From: Pseudovirgaria hyperparasitica | Lineage: Eukaryota; Ascomycota; Dothideomycetes; Acrospermales; Acrospermaceae | Direction: 5' to 3' | Assembly: GCF_010093815.1 (NCBI RefSeq) | Contig: NW_022985550.1 | Coordinates: forward strand, 1,625,074 to 1,689,073 | DNA: 64,000 nt | In this document: piece after piece, positions 35,632-46,088 of the stretch | How the letters are laid out: each line of letters opens with the position of its first letter | Position numbering within the stretch: the first letter of the stretch is position 1 | Program-made: the position numbers and the translations under genes | The notes under the pieces: generated by a model | The model's input: only the letters and a program-made list of their open reading frames with translations | The model's database searches: none | What the model was told of the DNA's origin: nothing

Positions 35632-36738
35632 TTACTGAAGTCTTCGGTAGGCCCCAGACGGCCTGCCCCTACGTTCGATTTGCCGACCGGCAGTCACCGT
35701 AAAATGTTCGTGGGGAGCAGATTGCAGAGTTCCAGTGGTCTGTAAGTCCTTGAGTTCCTGGTCGCTGATGAGTTTTTTGTTCCACAGAAACTTAAACAGT
35801 CCACGGTCTTTGTGGCTGCCTATAAGTGGTTCATTTCGCCGAAGATGTAGAGAAATGTGTGCCATTCGCCATTCCCAGGCCTTTTCGCCAGTCTCAAACT
35901 CCTCTACTCGCAAGCAGATTGGACATAATGATTTCTTCGGGGGTGTATTGCATCGCAAATGCGCTAGACAGTGTGTCCACCATTCCTCTAAGTCCGTGGA
36001 GGCGTACGAACACCTAAGGAACCAGAAAACACAGGGATGATTAGTTAGAGGTCTTCGTGGTCCCGAGTAGTCTTCAGCAGTTTCATTATAGCGGACCAGA
36101 AGATTGTCATCTTCGACCTGTAGAACCTCTTTGCCCCGGAAGTTGCGTGCTTCGTGGGTATCTGCGCTCATGCTTGTCAGCGTAGACACATCTGAACCTT
36201 CGAGCGAAGGTGGAGACGAAGCTTCTAACGTAGACGTCGAGGTAGGCCGTAAGGACAGGCTCTCAAAAGCAGAGGAGGTGGAGGTGACATTCTCCTCATC
36301 TAACGCAGGCATGGCGGAACCAGTTATTGATGTGCCCGACTGTGAGCCGCTGGACAACGATATTGCTCTAGGATACCGGGAGCTCGATCCCAGCTCTGAC
36401 TGTGCTCCGAGATGCCTCAAGTTCTGCTCTTGAGCTGCAGTGATTCCAGGAGTCCCTCTCTCATAACTTTTAACCAGTGGGGTATCAGCTTCGGATGTGC
36501 TCAGGCAGTCTGAAATGGACAGTGTAGTCGAGTATCTCGTGACGGAATCGGTCACTGACAGGGTGTCAAGGTCATCGACCGCTCTTAGGATTGCCGGATC
36601 GTTCGACCGTCTTCCAAGTATCTCAGCCAGTGAAAGTGCTAATCGGGGAGGGCTTGCTGAATTGTGCAAAATTGCCCTGCCCCTCGACGCGTGTGGAGCG
36701 GGGAGCCCGCCCTCCTGGGGCCTACTTGGAGGAGCCAC
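35632..36738 (-). CDS. Unknown protein with two atypical C2H2-like fingers
   Basis: Single exon, 368 aa, not recognised as a named family. The first 220 residues are Ser/Thr-rich and probably disordered. The C-terminal third is compact and looks zinc-binding. CVFWFLRC is followed 12 residues later by HCLAH (C-x6-C-x12-H-x3-H), then CPIC is followed 18 residues later by HISLH (C-x2-C-x18-H-x3-H). Both have nearby tryptophans (EEWWTH, AWEWRM). Fungal proteins with such W-rich C2H2-like modules are usually annotated as hypothetical C2H2 proteins. A nucleic-acid or protein-binding role is possible but unproved. An overlapping plus-strand frame (36591-37139) weakens confidence in the N-terminus. 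Confidence 0.6.
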   Translation of the reverse strand: MAPPSRPQEGGLPAPHASRGRAILHNSASPPRLALSLAEILGRRSNDPAILRAVDDLDTLSVTDSVTRYSTTLSISDCLSTSEADTPLVKSYERGTPGITAAQEQNLRHLGAQSELGSSSRYPRAISLSSGSQSGTSITGSAMPALDEENVTSTSSAFESLSLRPTSTSTLEASSPPSLEGSDVSTLTSMSADTHEARNFRGKEVLQVEDDNLLVRYNETAEDYSGPRRPLTNHPCVFWFLRCSYASTDLEEWWTHCLAHLRCNTPPKKSLCPICLRVEEFETGEKAWEWRMAHISLHLRRNEPLIGSHKDRGLFKFLWNKKLISDQELKDLQTTGTLQSAPHEHFTVTAGRQIERRGRPSGAYRRLQ

Positions 36739-38087
36739 TGCAGGACATCAGCGATCTGTATGGAACGAACGAGACGATAGGCCCTTCAACGCGAGGGGAG
36801 GCTGCCATGCTGAAAGAGTACCAGATTGCACAGCCCACTACAAGGCTGCGAGAGTATACGTACTGGTCTCCGGAAATGATAAAGGGCGCTGCTGAGTCGA
36901 GCGGTGTCATTCCCTTCAAACTTTCGCCACAGGATGGGGATTGGGAGGCAAAAACCTTATTGCCTAGAGGCGCACTCGTTGTTGACGAAAGGCGTAACCT
37001 ATTTCGCAAATGTCAGCTTGTGAATTCTGGAGTAAGCCGTATCGAGCGAAACTCATGGTCGTACTTGAAACTGCGCAGTCGTGCTGCCTCCAACCTGACG
37101 TGCTTAGGCTGCCTGGGAGATTCAACGACTTCAAGCTGATAGACTTGCCCCTTCTGGAAGAGCGTAGCCAACCACAGAAAAGTCGCAATTAGAATATAGT
37201 CTACAGTTCTTGCTAGAGAACCAATAATAATGGTTAACAAATCTTCCGTCGCTAGTTCATATTAAACCATGAAATATCTTTAGATTCATGCGAACCAGTG
37301 TTTCATGCTCATGTCAAGATATCCGATTCAAACTTGGATGTATCACGATTCTTTTGATCGTTCACGTAGCATTACACGGCAACGTTTCTCCCCACCTAGT
37401 GATTGTTACTATGCTCTAGCATTTGATGGCCTACGGCTCCTACTCCACTCACCATCCCTGGTATTTGCCTTACATGGAACCGAATCACATATTTGCACAA
37501 TTCCCTGCATCCCTGGGTGGCATAACGATTCGTCTATTTCTCTTGGCTGCTTTTCCAGACTTCCGAATGGCAGCGAGGAGAATCAAGGCAGCAATCGTCT
37601 GGATGTCCTTCATATGTGGAGAATTACCCTTCGTGATGGCGCCTCTTGTTAGGCGGCCTCGCTCTCCATCACATATCACTATCGCTTGCTCAGTTTTCTG
37701 CATTAGGGACCTTACGTACATACATTAGCCATCGAGATCGGACGAAGTACTGTTTGTCTACTATGGCTGATAACGTACTGGAGAAGGAGGAAATTGGAAT
37801 TCACTTGGAAAGTAGTAGTTAAGCGCCACAATCGCGCCACTCCTGCCCCACTGGCTGGGATCTCCACCTGCCATGCACTTTCCACTAGCTATCCAAACCT
37901 ACGATCTTTGACTTCCTCTCCAGCAGTCAGCAGTAATATACTGGTTGCCCATGGGGATTGTAAATACCAGTGCATTTGAAACTACTGGCCCAATCACTTT
38001 CCATCTGTATCATTCACTTGACAATCGCTCGTCCAAAATCGGCCACTCGCTCTCAACATCACTCCCAAGTTCGAGGTATATAGTACG
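36739..38087. other. Intergenic with ambiguous open frames
   Basis: Two open frames, plus strand 36591-37139 (182 codons) and minus strand 37009-36722 (95 codons), overlap each other. Neither shows a recognisable domain, so neither is called. Nothing else is seen up to 38087. Confidence 0.4.
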
Positions 38088-38897
38088 ATGCCTCTAAACA
38101 CTACACCCCATCCTTTGTGGACACAACCACCGTCTACAATCAATCCATCGGGACCAAACACCAATAGAAAGTACCACGCCTGCGCAACACTCCTCAATAC
38201 GCCTCCCGGCCAGTCCTCGAAAGCACGATCCCCTCTCGCACTTAAACCTCGTGAAAGCCATGAGTCGCTGGCGAAGCGCGTCGAAGCGGCGCGTATATTA
38301 GAAAGCAACGAGATGTTGATATGGTACAGTGTGGCGCGGGACGAGGTAAAACACTTCACTTTATCCCCAAAGACGTTCGTCGCAAGGACGACTGCTGCTG
38401 CTGCTGCAATTCCCCGTTGCAAACATGCTGACAGCGTTATATTGCATATGAAGACCGTCCCGCAAACACGCCTACATTTCCAACGCATCGTCTCCGGTAT
38501 GCCCGCGCCGCCTGAGCCACCCTCGCCTACCTCGACAGTATCCTCCTTGTCGAATTCTCCGTTGCGAGAGTCGCCGCTACGCAACAACCCCTCGCTCACA
38601 TCTCCGTCCACATCATCAAGGAAAGGAAAGGCTCCGTGTAGTCCTCGCCAAAATCCTCGCCAAAACCCTACTGAACCAGCTGTCGACAACACAGACGCAC
38701 TGATGGCAGCAATGTTGGAAGCTGCTACAAGCGAGTCACTTGAGATGAATCCAACGCAGTATGCTACTGAAACTGCCGCAGGTCGGGCACGATACCCGCA
38801 AGCCAATGCATCAAATGTGGCCGGGCCTTCAACTGCAGCGGATAGACTCGATTTAGATGCAGATGATATTGATGATCACCTGTTTGACGAAACGTAG
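38088..38897 (+). CDS. Conserved fungal protein of unknown function
   Basis: I read two exons, 38088-38345 and 38454-38897, giving 233 aa. The segment between them (108 nt, GTAAAA...TGCTGACA...AAG) has donor, branch point and acceptor but no stop and a length divisible by three, so an unspliced reading would add 36 residues. Splicing joins EMLIWYSVARDE to TVPQTRLHFQRIVSGMP, a smooth helical segment. An N-terminal helix (SLAKRVEAARILESNEML) precedes it. The rest is Pro/Ser-rich, and the acidic C-terminus (DLDADDIDDHLFDET) may be an interaction tail. No catalytic motif is visible and the function is unknown. The name only records that its core resembles fungal hypothetical proteins. Confidence 0.6.
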   Translation: MPLNTTPHPLWTQPPSTINPSGPNTNRKYHACATLLNTPPGQSSKARSPLALKPRESHESLAKRVEAARILESNEMLIWYSVARDEVKHFTLSPKTFVARTTAAAAAIPRCKHADSVILHMKTVPQTRLHFQRIVSGMPAPPEPPSPTSTVSSLSNSPLRESPLRNNPSLTSPSTSSRKGKAPCSPRQNPRQNPTEPAVDNTDALMAAMLEAATSESLEMNPTQYATETAAGRARYPQANASNVAGPSTAADRLDLDADDIDDHLFDET

Positions 38898-39630
38898 AAC
38901 GAGACTGTGTATAGTGAACATGACGAGTGTGTTTGAGAGAAGAAGTGAGTTTAGGCTAAGATGCGCCATGCTGATGACCTGTTTCTTTAGGCAATTCTTC
39001 TGGGCGGTAGTTGGGGATGTGTAACAAGTATTATGAGCGACAGGCATGCCAGAGATACCCGTGCGAATAAAATTGTAACATAGGATAACAAGCACATGTT
39101 TCAGTGAACGTTGACTGAATGATACGTATATGCTCATTCACCTTCTGTGCTTTTTGCTGTACATATATCTGGTGCATACTCCCCTACACTGACTGATGCA
39201 TGGATCCATCCCACGCCTAGCCCTCCTATGCAAATACATCCCAGCAGCCCCAAGACAACCATTTTTCTCTGAATGCTTTTCCTAACAGCCTCGCTCCTAT
39301 TCACACGTTAACTACCCCCTACCAAGCTCACATATATGCTTCCCCGCCATAATAGGGTCGGATTGTCCTTAGGATGCAATGGACTTACATCCCCTCCTCC
39401 ATGCCCACGTTGCGCCACCACGCCCCCCGATCGTCGTCCTTAGTCCGATTCACCATGCTCTCTGCGTCACCGACCTGTCGCCGCTCACTCACCTCCCACT
39501 TGTGTGCGTTCAGCTTGAGTTTCATGGCTCGAGCGGCCAGGGTGCCTCCACGCTTGAGCTGGTCGCGTATGCGCTCGGCCTCGGTCCAGCCGTTTGAAGG
39601 ACTAGAAGAACTTCGGAGGACCGGTAATTG
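38898..39630. other. Convergent intergenic region
   Basis: 733 bp between convergent genes. A plus-strand frame at 39374-39637 overlaps only the PDK end and has no recognised content. Probably 3' UTRs. Confidence 0.45.
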
Positions 39631-41223
39631 CTATTGAAGGGGCTCAGAAGAAGAGGAGAGGCGGTTCAAATGGAGATAAACGTCAGTACCATACCTGAGG
39701 GTGTTGTTAGTAATGGCACTTGGCACGTGTATTTTTGACGTTGGAGAAGCTTTACCCTTCCATGCTAATGAGCTTGAGGTCACCGCCAAAGTACCGCGCA
39801 TACAGACGGGAAATGGGCAGACCATATCCAAAGCCCGCCATTGGTGCCTTGAAATCGCTTTTATTGAAGTCTGGGTCGAGATTCGGTGTTTGATCGACCG
39901 TCGTGTACATATATGTCCAAACAAGAGGTATTGAACTTCGCGGAATACCACCACCCTCATCACTGATCTTTATAGTTATATCTTCTTTGCCCTCTGCGAC
40001 GATGACTTTGGTCACGGGAAACTCTTCCTTGTCCTGACCGTGAGTTTCGACAACGGCGCGCAGCGAATTCTTCAGGGTCTCAAAGAGCATATGTGACAAA
40101 TGGCCAGGGACATACATAAAGTTGATATCGGGATTACAGATGAGTTGTACTTTAGGCGCATCAAAGAGTCCGTAGTGGTCTTCGCATACGAATCGAGCAT
40201 TCTCGATGGCTTCCATGGCGAGGTCTTTGACATTTGTCTTTGTGCATATAATTCCTACGTAATCCGAATCTGTGCGTTTCTTCTGATCCGTCAATGCGAT
40301 ATGCTGGCCGATCAACATTCGTATGCCGATGCGAGACATGTAAAAACGGTCAAGGAAGGCCTGGATGTTGTGATCAATTTGCATCCGTTGACGCTTGCGC
40401 TTGTACTCTAATATGCCTTGAGCTATACTTATAAGTCAGCGGATTGTTTGCGAAAGGTTCGTAACAACACTGACCAACAGTCGTTACAACACTGTCATGC
40501 CTCCTTTTGATTGTGTCCAGCGCCGCAGCGAAATTACTGTTGTATTGCGAAAGCTCCGGTGGCCAGTCTTCACCGTCGTCGGCAGCAACGTAGTATCTCC
40601 TAGCGGCAGTCACTTGCTTTCCGTGGCCGTTTCCATTCCCATTGGTGGCTGGCGCTGATTTGTACTGGCCCTGCTTGACTGAAGGGTTCTGTGTGGTCTG
40701 GCTGAGCATTCGCGTGTCCCGCGCATTCTTTTTCGCTGGCTTCAGCAGTCTGTCGCGCACTTCTGTGGTCAAAGATGGCCGAGGTAATGTTGTTAATTCC
40801 TGTGCGCCTGTGAGTCTTCAGAATAACAACGTCAGAGGGTGATAGTGCATACCTCGAACGACTGTGCGTACCAATCCTGTACTCTTTGTATAGATGGCAT
40901 ATCATTCAGCCCATCGGGGAGATCATTGAGTTCTTGCACACGATGTGCCAGCCGTATGGGAAGTTCTTCGGACAGAAATTGTGATGCGCGAAAGAGAGTG
41001 CCCGTGGATGGTCGTTCTCCAAACTGCACCATTTGTCGTAGAGACACACCTATAGCTGTCAGACATCTTGAGCGCAATATAGGTAGCCATGCAAGTCTTA
41101 CCTGTGGCAGGAAAGTTGCTGTAGTGCTGCGATTGATTAGCACACCTAGTCATACAGTGATGTCCAGCGACAAGAGCATACCTTGATGGTCTCCATCAGC
41201 TCTCTAGACTTCTTCCATGACAT
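39631..41223 (-). CDS. Mitochondrial pyruvate dehydrogenase kinase
   Basis: Six exons on the minus strand: 41223-41182, 41126-41102, 41049-40853, 40799-40475, 40422-39756 and 39694-39631, giving 439 aa. The N-terminus MSWKKSRELMETIK plus HYSNFPATGVSLRQMVQFG is the regulatory helical domain of PDKs. The GHKL ATPase domain holds the N-box (FETLKNSLRAVVE, near 311), G1 SDEGGGIP (near 350) and G2 GFGYGLPISR (near 393). The end YGTDVYLHLNRLSSSSEPLQ is highly typical. It should phosphorylate and switch off the E1-alpha subunit of the pyruvate dehydrogenase complex in the mitochondrial matrix. A low-complexity Asn/Gly insert in exon 4 is usual in filamentous fungi. Branched-chain ketoacid kinase is the alternative, less likely from the N-terminus. 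Confidence 0.95.
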
Positions 41224-42540
41224 GACGGGTATGAATCTTCAAGGGCAATGTGCCCTCGAACGCGTCCTAAGCAGTCAACGTTGAGGTGCAGCCGACGTGG
41301 GGTGAGTCGTGTTGCTCTGACTATGACGCCGTTCCCATGGAAGCTATACGTGAAGCTACCAAGGTGGATATATACGGTTTAGAAATTGTGGTGTGCGGTC
41401 ATAAATCACGAAGTAATAGCAGACATGGTAGATAGAGTGAGTAGGAAGCGAAAAACAAGCAATTGGGTCGACTATCGGGCGACGATGGTGTGTATAGGTA
41501 GGCGACGCTGTCCCTTGAGTGACTACAGCCCAGGGTATGAGCGGACAGTCTCACTTGCAGGGAGCTCCGCGGTGGGCAAAGTTGCCGAACCCTCCCCCCT
41601 CCGTGCGTGTGCCGTCACCACCTCGGAGTTCACGTGCCCTGCCTTTTTTCTGATTCGCTGTCCATTCCAGACTACCAAAAGCTGTCTTTATTCACATTGT
41701 AAAGTGGTGATGTTGTCGCATGTACTGGCTGGAACGGGCAAGATACGACTCCCAAATCTGACTATGGTTCGGAATGACATCTTCTGCCGCGCCCATGGAT
41801 AGCACACCTCAAGCATCGTGAAGCGTTATAAAGCCAAGACCTGAAGCTGTACTAATGCAACATGATATCCACAGATAATCCATAGTCACAGAATAGGTCT
41901 TGCATCAATCACTGATAATAACCACCTTATAGCCAGCCCAACCACCTTATAGCCAGCCCAGCTCAGGTGCCCCTGGAGTGTAGCCTCGGTAGTGTTCGGG
42001 GCGACATCGCCTCTCATCCGCTTGAGCTGGCTGCGCTGCACGTCACACTACAGCTCCAGTTCCACCTCCTTGGCTGCGGCTCGGCGCATCCTGGTAGCTT
42101 CATGGGAGGGTATGCGCGTGACACTTGAAATTTCTCATGAGGTATTAGTCGCTAGAGATAGAAAGGCGAGCCGTATACGTGTCATTGATTTCCAACAAGT
42201 CTTGGAGTGAAACCCTATACTAGTACCGGTATGAAATGATTGCTGCTGCTGAGACCATGCTGGCTGCGAATACAGATGCGTATGGCCATGTCAACGACCA
42301 GAACACAGACTAGGTTGTAGCTCTATCGTCTATTTGACGTGAAAGTGGAGAATCTGAATTTACGGCAAAGTGCACCCATCAGTAGCACACCTAACCCCGG
42401 TCTAAATGCAAACAAAAGTAGTATATACAAAATCAGCGTTTCGGGTTCTAGACAGGAAGCCTCCTATCGTACGTCTTTTCAGGAATGTTGGTACATGAGG
42501 TTGCTCGGAAGAAAGGAATCGACGCATCTCATTATAACGT
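41224..42540. other. Intergenic with a 20-bp tandem duplication
   Basis: No gene is supported. An exact 20-bp tandem repeat lies at 41921-41960. The region holds the PDK promoter and the cytochrome c 3' end. Confidence 0.5.
41921..41960. repeat. Exact 20-bp tandem duplication
   Basis: The 20-bp word beginning ACCACCTTAT and ending AGCCAGCCCA is present twice in immediate succession with no mismatch, suggesting a recent slippage or repair duplication. Confidence 0.9.
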
Positions 42541-43181
42541 TTATTTGGTCGATTCGCGGAGGAAGGTAATCAGGTCATTTCGCTCCTTGGGCTTCTTCAG
42601 GCCACCGAATGCCATCTTTGTTCCAGGAATGTATTTCTTGGGGTTCTCAAGGTAGTCGAACTGTATTGGCGTTAGTGACTATTATCAAGAATGACGCGAT
42701 AGCGACGAGCCGCAGACACATACCAGAGTGTCCTCCTGCCACTCTACACCCTTCTCCTTGTTGGCATCGGTGTAGGAGAAGCCCTCGACCTGGCCGGACT
42801 TGCGGCCGAACAGACCATGAAGGTTAGGGCCAATCTTGTTGGCCTCGCCCTTCCCTAAGGTATGACATTGTGCGCAACGAGTCTTGAAGAGGCCAGCTCC
42901 TTTCTTAGCATCGCCTGAAATTGCATATTAGCTTCGTTCTAGTAGTCCGCAAACGCCACTTCAAGAAAATTGAAAGCCTTCATGTTCCATCTCAATCAAG
43001 CGATTCTTTCGGGAGCGCGAAGCTTCAAATGTAGTTGCGCAGTTTATGCAACTGAGGCCGGAAGCTTATGATACAGTTGCACCGTATACTGTGGTCGCTG
43101 GACGATGTATACGTATTCTTATCGTCGAGTATGGATGACGTCGTAGAGTCAAAAGAATGTCTTACCGTCTGAGAAGCCCAT
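42541..43181 (-). CDS. CYC1: Cytochrome c
   Basis: Three exons on the minus strand: 43181-43166 (16 nt), 42914-42724 and 42660-42541, giving 108 aa. The start MGFSDG joins [13 protein letters not shown]. The haem-attachment motif is CAQCH (C19, C22, H23), and the distal methionine lies in [12 protein letters not shown]. The sequence [12 protein letters not shown] and the [12 protein letters not shown] junction are textbook cytochrome c. It shuttles electrons from complex III to complex IV in the mitochondrial intermembrane space. Exons are short, so the gene has no long open frame. The first intron is 251 nt, long for this window. Two CCAAT boxes lie about 200 bp upstream. Confidence 0.98.
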
Positions 43182-44728
43182 TGTGGATGGTTATGTAGGT
43201 GAATAGCACAGGAAATGTGGTTGGTGAGATGGCGAGGTGGTAGAGATGTATAAGGCGTTGTCTGATGGATTATGATGATGTTATGGAGTAGTAGAGGATG
43301 AGAAGAAAGTTTCGAGCGCAAAAGCCAGCTTTTTCTATGAAGGCGATCGAAATGGCGCTAAAAGGACCCGCCGCATCCAATCAACAGCCGAGTGATTCCA
43401 ATCTCCCGGCAAATTCTCGCAGATTCCCGTGACGCGGGCCCGTCATCTCCCTTCTATGACAGCCACAGCCACAGCTACATTGATTGGCACAGCTCCACTC
43501 GGCTGTTTAATGTTCTCTGTCTTCTTCTTCATCATTCACTATGATATCCCACACAGGCACCCTGACACATTGACTATCTCATATGTGTCTCAGTTGTACC
43601 GATTCCACTCATTTCGACATGTTCGAAGATTCCCACAGCGACTGTTAAACAACCGTCATTTACCGTGGGCAACAAAGAGTCCGACGCTACGCTTGAGATC
43701 TCGCAAACGAACGAGAAAATCGATAGCACAAAACCATTTCATTAAGCTTACATATGATACAGGTGGATTCAGTCTTCTTTTCCTTAGTCATCATCGATCG
43801 ATGCTGTCCGGTAGGATCTCGACCAGAAATTTTACTAATCGATCACGATACCCGTCGCGTCATGACCAGTATATTTGCTGTGCCTTCCACACAAAGTCAA
43901 CAATATCCTGTGTTCCTCAATGACCTATCCCATATGGTAAGGTAGTTAAGTGAGACATTCAGTAGATGCTCGAGTTGCGTCAATAGGCTTTTATGCTCTG
44001 GCGTAATCCTCTCTCATTCAACGACGAAGCCCTTTGGACTGGTATGACTTATGAACATATCCAATGCTGTTCGCAGGCGTCGTCCGTCACTCTTCTCTCA
44101 TGTTACGTGTGGACACTCAACGCGACATAGGTGGATTCGGAAGAATCATTACGCGGTTGCCTTGGCATTACTGTCGGCAGTGTCTAGGATGAGGTTCGGT
44201 TATGTTGCAGGACGCAAGAGATACAATACTCCTGTACATACGGTACCACCCAGTGCTAAGATGACAGCTGAAGGCTCAGTCTCATATTTATAGGTGCATT
44301 GTCAGGTTCAAGCACGACTTCGAACACCTCACTGCAGAGATCTACGTAATTGACCGTCGACTGACGACCGTTGTAGTGTTACTACCCGGCTGCAGCTAAT
44401 ATAATATTAACCTTGGAAAGGTGCCAATTTCAAGGGTCGGGTACGGCGATCTCGCCAATTCTTTCCGGCAGCAGAAAATGGACAGGGATAGGTAGGAAAA
44501 TAACCTCGTTGACATGTACCCCGCTAGCACTTACACGTATAATATACAGGGCTTATTCTTACAACACATATATATATATCTCCTATACCGAAAGAGACTT
44601 CTTATATAGTTACTGATTACTTCAACCACATCCTAGCTTACCATCACTCGCTCGCCCTTTTCGCTTCTGGCCAACATCACAAAGAATTCAGATCATGCTC
44701 TAATTCAGCTCACCTGGTGTAACAAAGT
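43182..44728. other. Divergent promoter of cytochrome c and an SDR
   Basis: 1.5 kb with no supportable gene. It holds two CCAAT boxes near cytochrome c, and a TA-rich stretch around 44567-44580 upstream of the SDR. Confidence 0.5.
43378..43403. promoter_or_regulatory. Two CCAAT boxes upstream of cytochrome c
   Basis: CCAAT at 43378-43382 and 43399-43403, about 200-220 bp upstream of the cytochrome c start codon. The HAP/CBC complex binds CCAAT and controls respiratory genes in fungi, so this placement is plausible for cytochrome c. The words are on the opposite strand to the gene, which CCAAT boxes tolerate. Confidence 0.5.
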
Positions 44729-45888
44729 ATGAACCGTATCCCTGACATCCTCTACGCAGACCGCAAAGCAAGCACATGGGTCATTGTTGGCGCCTCGCGT
44801 GGTATAGGACTTGAGTTTGTACGACAGCTACTTGATCGTGGGGAGCGCATCATTGCGACCGTACGTGAGCCTGTCGCGAGCACTGCCAGAGCTCTGTGGG
44901 GTGTGAGTGGAAGCGACCACGGGAGAGCGCAGATGTACGTATGCGATGTGATCAGTGAAGCCAGTATCAAGGTACGTTCTGTAGTATGGACACATTCAAG
45001 GAAACTCCAGAGGAAGTGTACAACCCTAACATAATGTCAGAATTTTGTCAACCAACTTACCTTGATACCGAATCTGAAGATCGACTATGTGGTCGTCAAT
45101 GCGGGTGTTTTGCAATATCCTAATGTTTGTTTGTATATCATATATCTCTGAGATGTTCCACTGATGTTGCACAGAGAGCTACTGAGCTGTAGGTCTCCGG
45201 ATTTCAATTTCGATTGGTTATGTTTTATTACGTCCTTTAAAAACTACCACAGATCCTTCGACCAATTTGCCTTTCATTTACATACCAACACAATCGGGCC
45301 GATAATCACAGCTCAGAAGCTGCTCCAAACACGCATTCCGATCGGAACCATCGTTTTCATGTCAAGCGACTCAGGTAGCGCTACTCTATTTCGGGATATG
45401 GAAGATGGGTATGTACGATGCTTACAACCTTCTTGTAGAGACAGCTTTTACGTGCCAAACTGGATAGGATCCTGACGTGGTACATCAGGTTTGCGGCATA
45501 TTCAGCCTCGAAAGCGGCCCTGAATCAGATGTTACGACATATGGCCGCAGAGCTGAAACGTACGGATGACGATACGATTATCTTGGCTATGCATCCAGGA
45601 GAGGTAGCTACGTGAGAAGCCACTCTTTAATGTTCACCCGTTAAACGCATTCGTTGACGTAAGGATGCTAATATATAGCAGTGATATGGGCAACATCGAG
45701 ACGCCCTTCGAAGTCGACGGCGTTATCACAGCCCAAGAATCAGTCAAGTGCATGATCGATGTTATCCAAAGTAAAGGCATACAGCATAGTGGGACATTCT
45801 GGACGTGGGAGAACAAGGTACGTGACTTCATCATGTCGGTAGTCCGTGCAAGGATATGACTCATGTGGTATAGGCATATCCATGGTGA
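44729..45888 (+). CDS. Short-chain dehydrogenase, C-factor-like, with microexon
   Basis: Seven exons: 44729-44971, 45041-45124, 45175-45188 (14 nt), 45253-45408, 45489-45611, 45682-45817 and 45874-45888, giving 256 aa. Cofactor motif VIVGASRGIGLEF (GxxxGxG), then YVVVNAGV (NAG). The tiny third exon encodes RATEL, giving NRATELSFDQFAFHLHTN. The catalytic Ser is in IVFMSSDSGS and YSASK is the YxxxK motif, split from DG by the fourth intron. HPGEVATDMG and the terminal AYPW complete a typical SDR. It resembles the C-factor/sniffer-like group, NAD(P)-dependent oxidoreductases of varied substrates. All seven junctions keep frame, which supports the model. It ends 200 bp before the end of the convergent CCCH gene. 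Confidence 0.85.
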
Positions 45889-46088
45889 GGACTGTACGAA
45901 AGGCTCGCTATGCGTTATATGCATTATAGATCTATAGAGATGCATGGCTCAATTCCTTGTCTCCCACCTCACCCCAGTATAACTTACATCCCATCTCAGA
46001 TCACCGGGCTCACTTTCCAGAGCTAGATCTAAGTGCGACCAATATAGATCCGGTTGCATACAAGCCACAAACCCAAGACGCCTCTCAA

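Noticed and set aside
37994-38806. 270-codon minus-strand frame opposite the unknown 38-kb gene
   Set aside because: Considered as an alternative gene, but the plus strand has a good ATG, a proper intron and a helical conserved-looking core, whereas the minus frame has none.
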